DNA of 6,876 nt, taken from contig JAPHSB010000409.1 of the NCBI GenBank assembly GCA_026193295.1, forward strand, positions 1 to 6,876. The letters run 5' to 3'. The position numbers were made by a program, and so were the translations under genes. The stretch is from Lysobacterales bacterium. GTDB taxonomy: Bacteria; Pseudomonadota; Gammaproteobacteria; Xanthomonadales; SZUA-36. Shown here in pieces: positions 1 to 5,645 of the stretch. How positions within the stretch are numbered: position 1 is the first letter of the stretch; every line of letters starts with the position of its first letter. The notes beneath the pieces were generated by a model. That model had not been told where the DNA came from. It was given only the letters and a program-made list of their open reading frames with translations, and did not search any database.

Positions 1-727
1 GCCAACCCTTGTCCGCCAACCAGCTGGCGTCGCCGCCGGTGACGGCGACGAGCTGCTTGAAGCTCTGGTTGGCCTGGAACATGTTCCCACCGCCGAAAGA
101 CCCACCGATGCAGAAGATGGCGAACAGGACCGCCAGCACCTTGCCCAGCGACCGCAGTTTTTCGCTGCGTTCGGCGAGGCCTTTGGACAGGTAATACATC
201 GGTCCGCCTGACACTGTCCCGTCCGTGTACTCGTTGCGATATTTCACACCGAGCGTGCATTCGACGAACTTGGAGGACATGCCGAGCAAACCGGCCAGGA
301 TCATCCAGAAGGTAGCGCCCGGGCCGCCCAGAGAGACGGCGACGGCCACGCCAGCGATGTTGCCGAGGCCGACCGTGCCGGAAAGCGCCGTGGCCAAAGC
401 CTGGAAATGGGTAACCTCGCCGGCCGCCAAGGGGTCGTTGTAGTCGCCGCGAACGAGTTGGAAACCGTGGCGGAATGCCCGCAAGTTGATGAATTTGAAA
501 TACAGCGTAAATATGGCGGCCGCGCAAAGCAGCCAGACAAGCACGAACGGAACCTGGACGCCGTCCACGGAAAAAGAGGAAAAAATGAAGCCTGCCACCG
601 CATCCGCAAACGGCTTCACTGCCTGATCGATACGCTGATCTATCCCGTCCTGCGCCCAGGCGGGCAGAGGCAAGCCGAGGAGCGCAATGGCCGGGGCCAA
701 TCGCGCCCCCCACTTGGTATATATCAT
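1..727 (-). CDS. AGCS-family sodium:alanine/glycine symporter, N-terminal 242 residues (C-terminus beyond left edge)
   Basis: An inner-membrane secondary transporter that imports alanine or glycine with a sodium ion (AGCS, amino acid carrier family). The frame is open from ATG 727 to the window edge, giving 242 of the roughly 450-500 residues usual for the family. Family hallmarks are visible: 'SGTVGLGNIAGVA' at about residues 116-128, 'GGPGATFWM' at 134-142, 'GMSSKFVECTLGVKYR' at 149-164, 'SGGPMYYL' at 173-180 and 'GGGNMFQANQ' at 212-221. A GGAG ribosome site lies 6 nt before the ATG. Oddly, residues 1-26 resemble a Sec signal peptide ending in PAWAQ, placed before the first family membrane helix (about 60-76). 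The gene starts 22 bp after the universal stress protein stop, so the two are probably co-transcribed. The family call is firm. The exact substrate, alanine versus glycine, cannot be read from the sequence. Confidence 0.93.
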   Translation of the reverse strand, partial: MIYTKWGARLAPAIALLGLPLPAWAQDGIDQRIDQAVKPFADAVAGFIFSSFSVDGVQVPFVLVWLLCAAAIFTLYFKFINLRAFRHGFQLVRGDYNDPLAAGEVTHFQALATALSGTVGLGNIAGVAVAVSLGGPGATFWMILAGLLGMSSKFVECTLGVKYRNEYTDGTVSGGPMYYLSKGLAERSEKLRSLGKVLAVLFAIFCIGGSFGGGNMFQANQSFKQLVAVTGGDASWLADKGW

Positions 728-749
728 TGAATTCTCCAGGTCGTGCGGC

Positions 750-1184
750 TCAGGGTACGACAGTTACGGGCTGTTTGGATATCTGCACCAACGAATGCGC
801 GACACTGCCGAAAAGCTGAGCCCGGATTCGCGACGATCCGGTCTTGCCGACCACTATGTGGGTGACCCCGAACTCCTCGGCCACGTCGCAGAGTGTTTCG
901 GCAGGATGCCCATGCCGGATCACGCCCCGCACGTTCAATCCGAGTTCGCGCAGCCTGTTGACCACGGGATCCACGACTTCCCGATGCGCCCGGTCCAGCT
1001 CGGCCTCACGACGCGCATGCCGTTCTTCGTTCTCCTGTGGCGTCGTAAAACTGAAAGGAGACCACTGAATCACGTGCGCCACGACCAACTGGCGCTGGGT
1101 GGCCGCCGCCCAGTCGGCTGCGTAGTCCAGTGCGCGTTCGGCGCACTCGCTGCAATCAATGCCCACCAGCAAGACTTCGCTCAT
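750..1184 (-). CDS. Universal stress protein, single UspA domain
   Basis: A cytoplasmic UspA-superfamily protein of 144 residues, the normal length for a single-domain member. These proteins bind ATP or AMP and are induced by starvation or other stress. The N-terminus 'EVLLVGIDCSE' has the first beta strand and the conserved nucleotide-site aspartate (Asp10). The C-terminal half carries the complete ATP-binding pattern G-x2-G-x9-G-S at Gly113, Gly116, Gly126 and Ser127, so this is likely the nucleotide-binding type rather than the UspA type that lacks the motif. It ends in the usual strand 'QPVTVVP'. ATG 1184 is chosen because it has a good ribosome site and the family's usual start. An upstream TTG at 1205 would add seven unconserved residues. 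It lies between a thioredoxin-like gene (70 bp upstream) and an amino-acid symporter (22 bp downstream). The sequence does not show its specific physiological role. Confidence 0.95.
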   Translation of the reverse strand: MSEVLLVGIDCSECAERALDYAADWAAATQRQLVVAHVIQWSPFSFTTPQENEERHARREAELDRAHREVVDPVVNRLRELGLNVRGVIRHGHPAETLCDVAEEFGVTHIVVGKTGSSRIRAQLFGSVAHSLVQISKQPVTVVP

Positions 1185-1193
1185 TCGGAGTAA

Positions 1194-1199
1194 CCTCTC
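1194..1199 (-). promoter_or_regulatory. Ribosome binding site fixing the usp start
   Basis: On the minus strand GAGAGG lies 9 nt before ATG 1184. This supports that ATG over the in-frame TTG at 1205, which would place the ribosome site inside the coding region. Confidence 0.6.
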
Positions 1200-1206
1200 T
1201 GCCAAT

Positions 1207-1225
1207 CCCGGTGTTCAGTGCCGGG
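1207..1225 (-). other. GC-rich hairpin between the thioredoxin-like gene and usp
   Basis: CCCGG and CCGGG arms of 5 bp flank a 9-nt loop, in the 70 bp between the thioredoxin-like stop and the usp ATG. On the minus strand it is followed by ATTGGCAGAG, with no run of T, so it is not a convincing intrinsic terminator. It could be a weak attenuator or an mRNA-processing structure, or chance in GC-rich DNA. Confidence 0.25.
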
Positions 1226-1254
1226 CTCGCGAACTTCAAAAGGCGACGGACCGT

Positions 1255-1818
1255 TCATGCGCCGCCGTTGCGCCATTTGATCGAACAGCCGATCGACGCA
1301 AGCTGTTCGCGCGGCCCCTGGCCCGTTTCGGCTACCTGTTTCATGGCCTCGAACAGATCTCGGCGAACCTCGCCGGTGTCGGGCTGCCGACCGCTCGCGT
1401 CGAGGCGACCACGATACTGCAGCTCGAAGTCAGCGTTGTAACCAAAAAAATCAGGCGTGCAGACCGCCCCGTAAGCGCGCGCCACATCCTGAGTCTCGTC
1501 GATCAGATAGGGAAATGGGTAACCGAACTGGCGTGCCGCGCGCTGCATGTTTTCGAACGAATCCTCCGGATAGGAATCCGCATCGTTCGACATGATGGCC
1601 ACGCTGTTCACACCCAGCGCTTTGAGATCCCGCGTGTCACGAACCAGCTTGTGATTTATGGCTTTGACATAGGGGCAGTGATTGCAGATGAACATGACCA
1701 GCAATCCCTTGGGTCCCATGCATTCGCGCAGGCTCCAGTTTTTCCCGTCAACACCCGGCAGGTCGAAATCTGGTGCGGGCGTGTCGAAGTCACATATGGG
1801 TGTAGTCGTGCTTACCAT
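1255..1818 (-). CDS. Thioredoxin-fold protein of the AhpC/TSA-like (PRX_like1) type with CNHC motif
   Basis: A 187-residue protein, probably a cytoplasmic thiol oxidoreductase or peroxiredoxin-like protein. It opens with the typical 'TPAPDFDLPGVDGK' at 13-26, then the redox motif 'MFICNHCPYVKA' at 42-53 (Cys45, Cys48). The cis-proline region is 'CTPDFF' (Cys120, Pro122). The C-terminal 'SIGCSIKW' (Cys178) is, as I recall, also conserved in this family. No signal peptide or membrane segment is seen. The start is uncertain. ATG 1818 fits the family's usual N-terminus, whereas ATG 1854 would add 12 residues. Neither has a clear Shine-Dalgarno sequence. The open frame continues upstream to 2181, but that part overlaps the divergent barrel gene and has no homologous look. 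Usp follows 70 bp downstream. The family call is good. The substrate is not known. Confidence 0.9.
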   Translation of the reverse strand: MVSTTTPICDFDTPAPDFDLPGVDGKNWSLRECMGPKGLLVMFICNHCPYVKAINHKLVRDTRDLKALGVNSVAIMSNDADSYPEDSFENMQRAARQFGYPFPYLIDETQDVARAYGAVCTPDFFGYNADFELQYRGRLDASGRQPDTGEVRRDLFEAMKQVAETGQGPREQLASIGCSIKWRNGGA

Positions 1819-1845
1819 GGCTAAAAAGACCGATCCGTAAGTTGA

Positions 1846-1857
1846 TTCATGCATGAA
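1846..1857. repeat. 12-bp perfect palindrome TTCATGCATGAA
   Basis: The perfect inverted repeat covers the alternative ATG at 1854 of the thioredoxin-like gene, about 45-50 nt downstream of that gene's predicted transcription start. Its place in the leader would suit a repressor operator, but a single copy of a 12-bp palindrome can arise by chance. Confidence 0.3.
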
Positions 1858-1905
1858 CGATAGGGTGACCCGGCCCGGATGATGCGGGCTACCCGGTCCG
1901 ACCGA

Positions 1906-1914
1906 AGTATACCA
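1906..1914 (-). promoter_or_regulatory. Extended -10 promoter for the thioredoxin-like gene
   Basis: The minus strand reads TGGTATACT, an extended TG-n -10 element whose TATACT hexamer differs from TATAAT at one base. No good -35 hexamer lies 16-18 bp upstream, which is usual for extended -10 promoters. Transcription would start near 1899, giving a leader of about 80 nt to ATG 1818 or 45 nt to ATG 1854. Confidence 0.45.
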
Positions 1915-1956
1915 GCCCTGCGAACAGATTTTCCCCACACCGCTTCTATGGAAATT

Positions 1957-1965
1957 TGCTAGAAT
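1957..1965 (+). promoter_or_regulatory. Extended -10 promoter for the outer-membrane barrel gene
   Basis: TGCTAGAAT is an extended -10 with a one-mismatch hexamer, in the AT-rich patch upstream of the barrel gene. The -35 region is poor. A start near 1972 would give a leader of about 75 nt before ATG 2048. Confidence 0.4.
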
Positions 1966-2047
1966 TGAATTAAACTTTTGGTAACGGAAGTCCTCTAAGT
2001 CCCTGCTGTCAGCAAACTTGGGAACGCATACCGGAGACAGAGTCAGG

Positions 2048-3235
2048 ATGTTGGCCGTGTTGAAACGCACATTGAACGGGGCGGGAGCGCTGCTCTCTGC
2101 TGCCTCACTGTGCCTGTTTTCAGCCGGTATCTGGGCGGCGGAAGCCCCCGGGTCAGCCCTGTTGTTCGCCGGCGACGCCATCGGCCTGGCGGCAGACGGA
2201 GGGCCGCGCGCACCGGTCGATCAATCACCTTATCCGATGGTGCTGGACCCTGGTGCCAGCCTCGACTTCGATGTCGGTGGTAGCGACACGCGCAAGTTGC
2301 AGTTGGTGCTGAATAAGCCCCTGTCTTTGCAGGGCGGCTTGAACGCGAGGATGACCGACAGCGGATCCGAGATGCTTGGCCTCGGCGCCACCCTGAATCT
2401 GCCGCTGTCCAACCAGTTCAGCCTTGACGCCGGTATCGACCGGCGGCTCGGACACTCGCGCTTTCGGCCCCTGGGCAGCATCCATTGCCTCAACGGTACG
2501 CTGCGAGCCGATTCCTACACGGCTTCCGGTTGCCGTTTTGTCAATGAACCGCTCGGAACGAGCAGTCAGGGGCAGGTCAACCTGGGTGCCCGGTTGGACT
2601 TGAGTAACGCTTCGGCATCCGTCAACTGGTTTACCCGCGCGGCAGAAGTGAGCCAGCCAGGGACGTCGCAAGCCGGAATGCCCGGTGGCCCGGCCATGAT
2701 GACCGACAGGCTGCTGTCGCCCAACCTGGGCAACCCCCTGCTGTCGACGGGTTCGGGCGACCCTCTCCAGTATCTGAACAGTGATGCGAGTGGGGTTGAC
2801 CTCAATTTCAAAGTCGGCATCACCACCGACACACGTGGCGACCTGCAGCTGGGGCTGGCGTTCTCGCGGGTCCTCGAAGCCGACTTCCGGGGACTCTATT
2901 CCCAGGATGGCAGTTCCTTGTCATGGACTTTGGCGGAACCGTTCAACGCGACACAGATGAACCTCGAGTGGAGCAGCGGCCCGTTCAGCACCGGTGTTCA
3001 GGGCTATTACCGTGATTCGGTCAACTTCCTGAATCGAAACAGTATCGACAGCATCACGACCTTTGACGTGCATTTCACTTGGCGGACGCCCTGGAAAGCC
3101 AATCTCAGCGTGGGCGCCAGCAATGTACTGAACGCGGGCACGGACTCCGCCGGCAGCACCGAAAATCAACCCGTCGATCCGCTCGAATCAATCTACGGAC
3201 GCATTCCCTACGTGCGCTACAAGCAGGACCTGTGA
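2048..3235 (+). CDS. Outer-membrane beta-barrel protein, TonB-receptor-like C-terminus without a plug
   Basis: A 395-residue exported protein. It has a Sec signal peptide with Lys6-Arg7, a hydrophobic core at about 12-28 and a likely cut near Ala30/Ala31. The mature part is dominated by alternating polar/hydrophobic strands, as in outer-membrane barrels. From about residue 250 it resembles the last strands of TonB-dependent receptors: 'TTFDVHFTWRTPWKANLSVG' at 337-356, 'ASNVLNA' at 357-363 and the end 'IPYVRYKQDL'. It is far shorter than a full receptor (typically over 600 residues), and I see neither a TonB box nor a plug domain. Cys147 and Cys162 could form a loop disulfide. ATG 2048 is preferred over TTG 2018 because it places the signal peptide at the N-terminus. 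GGAG lies 11 nt upstream. It could be a substrate-specific channel, a structural barrel or a receptor remnant. The barrel call is moderately sure and the function is unknown. Confidence 0.65.
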   Translation: MLAVLKRTLNGAGALLSAASLCLFSAGIWAAEAPGSALLFAGDAIGLAADGGPRAPVDQSPYPMVLDPGASLDFDVGGSDTRKLQLVLNKPLSLQGGLNARMTDSGSEMLGLGATLNLPLSNQFSLDAGIDRRLGHSRFRPLGSIHCLNGTLRADSYTASGCRFVNEPLGTSSQGQVNLGARLDLSNASASVNWFTRAAEVSQPGTSQAGMPGGPAMMTDRLLSPNLGNPLLSTGSGDPLQYLNSDASGVDLNFKVGITTDTRGDLQLGLAFSRVLEADFRGLYSQDGSSLSWTLAEPFNATQMNLEWSSGPFSTGVQGYYRDSVNFLNRNSIDSITTFDVHFTWRTPWKANLSVGASNVLNAGTDSAGSTENQPVDPLESIYGRIPYVRYKQDL

Positions 3236-3317
3236 TTGTGCGCTGACCGGGGCAGCCGAGGTCCCAAATGCTTCCTTGCCGGTGACCGGAAACCCGCCAA
3301 ACACTGATTCCTCGACA

Positions 3318-3326
3318 TGATAGACT
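3318..3326 (+). promoter_or_regulatory. Possible extended -10 promoter for the secreted protein gene
   Basis: TGATAGACT fits the TG-n-hexamer layout, with four of six -10 bases matching. A start near 3333 would give a leader of about 23 nt with a ribosome site AAGG at 3345-3348. The rest of the 120 bp after the barrel stop shows no convincing terminator, so read-through from the barrel gene is equally possible. Confidence 0.22.
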
Positions 3327-3355
3327 TGCCCGGTTTAGCGCCCCAAGGTTGAATA

Positions 3356-3859
3356 ATGAACAAGTTCTTCATCGCTTTGCTGACCCTTTCCATCGGTACC
3401 GCCCTTCTCGCCGCCGAGGGCTTCTCCACCCTCGAGGAGCAGATGACGGGCAAGGAATTTGCCGCAGCCGGCCTGGACAAGCTCACGGCGCAGGAGCTCT
3501 CCGCCCTGAACGCCTGGATCCGGGCACACTCCCTGGCCACGCTCGACCCGGCCCCGGCAGTCACCGCCGCGGGCTCGGCCGCAACCGAAGCGAGCGGGGA
3601 CCGGCGCGGGTTCAAGGACGAAGACGACGACGAAAGAACCACCATCACCAGCCGCATCGTCGGTCGCTTCAGCGGCTGGGACGGACAGACCGTCTTCAAA
3701 CTGGAGAATGGAATGATCTGGGAACAGGCGGACAAGGACAAGTTCTACCTCAAGGAAGTCGAAAACCCCGTTGTCGAGATCGAACCCGGGATGTTCGGGC
3801 GCTGGCACCTGAGCGTCGAGGGCTCCGACTCTGAATGCCGGGTGAAGCGCATTCAGTAA
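3356..3859 (+). CDS. Uncharacterised secreted/periplasmic protein with C-terminal beta-rich domain
   Basis: I do not recognise a named family. The 167-residue product has a clear signal peptide: Lys3, a hydrophobic stretch at 4-18, and a likely cut after Ala19 or Ala20. Next is a short helical segment, 'STLEEQMTGKEFAAAGLDKL' at 24-43, running on through 'LNAWIRAH' at 51-58. An Ala/Pro-rich linker at about 61-80 is followed by an acidic patch, 'KDEDDDE' at 87-93. The compact C-terminal part, about 97-166, looks like a small beta barrel: 'IVGRFSGWDGQTVFKLENG' at 101-119, then 'IWEQADKDKFYL' and 'FGRWHLSVEG'. Cys161 is the only cysteine, so no disulfide or lipobox is expected. AAGG lies 7 nt before the ATG. 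It follows the barrel gene by 120 bp and converges on the zinc-ribbon gene. That it is a real exported protein is well supported. Its function is unknown. Confidence 0.85.
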   Translation: MNKFFIALLTLSIGTALLAAEGFSTLEEQMTGKEFAAAGLDKLTAQELSALNAWIRAHSLATLDPAPAVTAAGSAATEASGDRRGFKDEDDDERTTITSRIVGRFSGWDGQTVFKLENGMIWEQADKDKFYLKEVENPVVEIEPGMFGRWHLSVEGSDSECRVKRIQ

Positions 3860-3901
3860 GCCAGGCAGGGGACCATCCTGCAGGCGCCGTGTAAACCGCC
3901 T

Positions 3902-4279
3902 TCAGAGATTGCGGCCGAGGCCGCTGCCCAGCACCTGTTTTTTGCGCATGGCTCTCTGTGAACGGCGGTTCTGAAAGAGCAATACCCGCACCACGAGGTA
4001 GGCCAGGGCTGTCAGGGCCATCAGTATCAGCGGTCCCTGCGTCGGCGGCCGCACAAATCCTTGCGAGTCCCACCAGTACCAGCCAAAACCCCCGATAAAC
4101 ACCGTTATCACCAGGTAGCTGATCATGTTCAGGCGGTATCTCTGATCGCGCAGTTTGCGGGCGCGATACACCTCGAGATCCTGCTCGGTTACCTCGCCCA
4201 GCTGAAAACCGCAGTAGGAGCAGATTACGGCCCGGCTGGATATCTTCTTTCCGCAATCGGGACAGGCAATGATGGCCAT
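3902..4279 (-). CDS. Small membrane protein with N-terminal zinc ribbon
   Basis: A 125-residue protein with a four-cysteine zinc ribbon at the N-terminus ('CPDCGKK' with Cys6/Cys9 and 'CSYCGF' with Cys20/Cys23), spaced as in the common zinc-ribbon domains of membrane proteins. A charged, probably helical stretch follows at about 30-50. Two hydrophobic segments, about 53-70 ('ISYLVITVFIGGFGWYWW') and 84-102, should span the inner membrane. The tail is strongly basic (RRSQRAMRKK), suggesting that both ends lie in the cytoplasm. GGAAGG lies just before ATG 4279. A longer frame from 4318 would lack this site and add residues with no family look. It is transcribed in the same direction as, and downstream of, the histidine kinase, but appears to have its own promoter. 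The biochemical role is unknown. The gene call itself is firm. Confidence 0.85.
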   Translation of the reverse strand: MAIIACPDCGKKISSRAVICSYCGFQLGEVTEQDLEVYRARKLRDQRYRLNMISYLVITVFIGGFGWYWWDSQGFVRPPTQGPLILMALTALAYLVVRVLLFQNRRSQRAMRKKQVLGSGLGRNL

Positions 4280-4305
4280 GGCACCTTCCGTTTGAGTTTC
4301 GACTA

Positions 4306-4314
4306 AAGATACCA
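4306..4314 (-). promoter_or_regulatory. Extended -10 promoter for the zinc-ribbon protein
   Basis: The minus strand reads TGGTATCTT, a TG-n extended -10. The predicted start near 4299 gives a leader of about 20 nt that contains the GGAAGG ribosome site. The -35 region is weak. The preceding bases match the thioredoxin-like promoter (GCTGGTAT in both). Confidence 0.4.
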
Positions 4315-4359
4315 GCAAACGCGCCGTCCTTCTCCCCGCTGCCCCCCGCCGGCTCAGCG

Positions 4360-4376
4360 GGCTCCGGCTAGGAGCC
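4360..4376 (-). terminator. Hairpin over the histidine kinase stop codon, possible terminator
   Basis: GGCTCC and GGAGCC form a 6-bp GC stem with a 5-nt loop that includes the kinase stop codon (4368-4370). A competing stem, CCCGCT with AGCGGG, lies at about 4336-4361. No T run follows on the minus strand, so any termination would not be of the classic intrinsic type. Confidence 0.25.
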
Positions 4377-5645
4377 GAAGAACCTCAATTCGGCGCAGAG
4401 CCCGCCCGTCTCCCTGTTGCTGAAGTGAATGGACCACCCATACAGCTCACACAGGCGCTTGACGATCGCCAGGCCCAGGCCGGCGCCCTTGCCGGAAATG
4501 TTCTGGCCCCGATAGTGCCTTTCGAATACATGCTCGAGTTCTTCTTCGGGAATACCCGGCCCGGTGTCCAGCACGCGCACGCGGCCGCCGCCAATCGTTA
4601 TGAGCACTTCACCACTCGGGGTATAGCGCATCGCGTTGCCGATCAGGTTGCCCACCGTCACGGCCACCACCGACTCGGGGGCGATAACGCTGACCCGGTC
4701 CTCTTCGACCACGCGCAGCGCCAGCGATTTGTTGCCGATCAGCGGTTCGTGCAGATGCACCACGTCCTTCACGATGCGACCTACGTTCTGCGCGCTGCTG
4801 TCCTTGTCGATACCCTGTTCTGCGCGCACCAGGTGCAGCAGGGCTGTCGTAATGTCCGCCGACTGGCGAGCCGCCCGGGCAATGCGAAGCAGCCGCGTAC
4901 GCACCTTCTCATCGAGGTCGGGCTGAGCCAGAAGCAGCTCGGTCGCGCCGGTTATGACCGTCAGAGGAGACCTCAACTCGTGGCTGACATCGGCGTTGAA
5001 TTCCCGGTCGCGCTCCACCAGGTGATGCAGGCGATCAGCATAACTATCCAGCGCATCGGCCAGTTGCCCCACCTCGTCATCCGCGAAGTGCACGGACAGG
5101 CGTTCCGGCTTGCCCTCTTCGCTGAGCGTATCGAGCCGGGCAGCCAGGTCGCTGACCGGTTTCATGACCCGCCGGGAAGCCGAAGCCCCGAGCATGAAAG
5201 ACAATACCGAGAACACCAGGACGACGCCGATCAGGGCGGCGATCAATTGCTGCTTCAAGCGCTGATTGTCGCTGACGTCGTAAATCAAAAACGCCCACAG
5301 ATCGTCTTCCTTGCGCACTGCAGCCTTGAATACGCCATTCGCCGTCTTAACGTCGTGTACGCCGGTCGGCAAATTGCGGACCTCGGCGTTGACCGTGTGA
5401 TTGGGGTCGCCCGGCCGCGTGATATAGCCCTGGATGCGGGTATAGAAGGGCTCGATCACCGATGGATCCAGCCGCAACTGGGTCACGTAGTCGTCGAGTT
5501 CCTGCTTCAGGGTCGCGCCGATCAGCTGATCTTCGAGATAGTTCTGCAGAAACAGCGTGCTCAGCGCGAACAGCGCACTCAACAGTGTGCCGAACAGCAA
5601 AAATGAGAGAACGATCCGGCTTCTAAGCCTGCGGCGAAACTGCAT
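4368..5645 (-). CDS. Sensor histidine kinase (membrane-bound, HAMP, HisKA, HATPase_c)
   Basis: A 425-residue inner-membrane sensor kinase that autophosphorylates and passes phosphate to the response regulator encoded just upstream. Domains in order: membrane helix 1 at about 11-33; a periplasmic domain of about 98 residues (34-131); helix 2 at about 132-154; HAMP at about 156-208, with 'RVMKPVSDLA' and 'DDEVGQLADAL'; the H-box 'FNADVSHELRSPLTVI' at 216-231, with the phospho-acceptor His222; the N-box 'NLIGNAMRY' at 333-341; the G1 box 'DTGPGIP' at 360-366; the F box 'VFERHYRG' at 373-380; and the G2 box 'GAGLGLAIV' at 387-395. All catalytic boxes are intact. The start overlaps the regulator's end by 23 bp, so translation is probably coupled. 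The periplasmic domain is not one I recognise, so the signal is unknown. It is not PhoQ-like in its H-box. Confidence 0.95.
   Translation of the reverse strand: MQFRRRLRSRIVLSFLLFGTLLSALFALSTLFLQNYLEDQLIGATLKQELDDYVTQLRLDPSVIEPFYTRIQGYITRPGDPNHTVNAEVRNLPTGVHDVKTANGVFKAAVRKEDDLWAFLIYDVSDNQRLKQQLIAALIGVVLVFSVLSFMLGASASRRVMKPVSDLAARLDTLSEEGKPERLSVHFADDEVGQLADALDSYADRLHHLVERDREFNADVSHELRSPLTVITGATELLLAQPDLDEKVRTRLLRIARAARQSADITTALLHLVRAEQGIDKDSSAQNVGRIVKDVVHLHEPLIGNKSLALRVVEEDRVSVIAPESVVAVTVGNLIGNAMRYTPSGEVLITIGGGRVRVLDTGPGIPEEELEHVFERHYRGQNISGKGAGLGLAIVKRLCELYGWSIHFSNRETGGLCAELRFFGS

Larger units (their letters stand above)
1819..2047. other. Divergent intergenic region
   Basis: About 229 bp separate the outward-facing thioredoxin-like and barrel genes. 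The region contains a 12-bp perfect palindrome, one extended -10 candidate per strand, and an AT-rich patch at about 1950-1985 that stands out from the GC-rich surroundings. No small gene or RNA gene is apparent. Confidence 0.6.

Noticed and set aside
1159..1824. Plus-strand open frame of 221 codons opposite the thioredoxin-like gene
   Set aside because: The opposite strand encodes a clear family protein with the CNHC motif. The plus-strand product has no family features.
1819..2181. N-terminal extension of the thioredoxin-like frame up to 2181
   Set aside because: It crosses the divergent promoter region and overlaps the start of the barrel gene. The added residues have no family resemblance.
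3244..3289. TGACCGG direct repeat (3244-3250 and 3283-3289) after the barrel gene
   Set aside because: Two 7-bp copies 39 bp apart in GC-rich DNA can occur by chance. There is no third copy or helical phasing to support an operator.
3349..3834. Frame-shifted open frame overlapping the secreted protein gene
   Set aside because: It is Arg/Gly-rich out-of-frame translation. The frame starting at 3356 has a signal peptide and a ribosome site.
3865..3881. GCAGG/CCTGC hairpin between the convergent secreted-protein and zinc-ribbon genes
   Set aside because: The stem is only 5 bp with a 7-nt loop and no T run on either strand. Its location would suit a bidirectional terminator, but the sequence support is too weak to annotate.
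4425..5606. Long plus-strand open frame (393 codons) opposite the histidine kinase
   Set aside because: It is the antisense of an intact kinase with all catalytic boxes. The translation is rich in His, Gln and Arg and has no domain look. This is a common by-product of GC-rich coding DNA.
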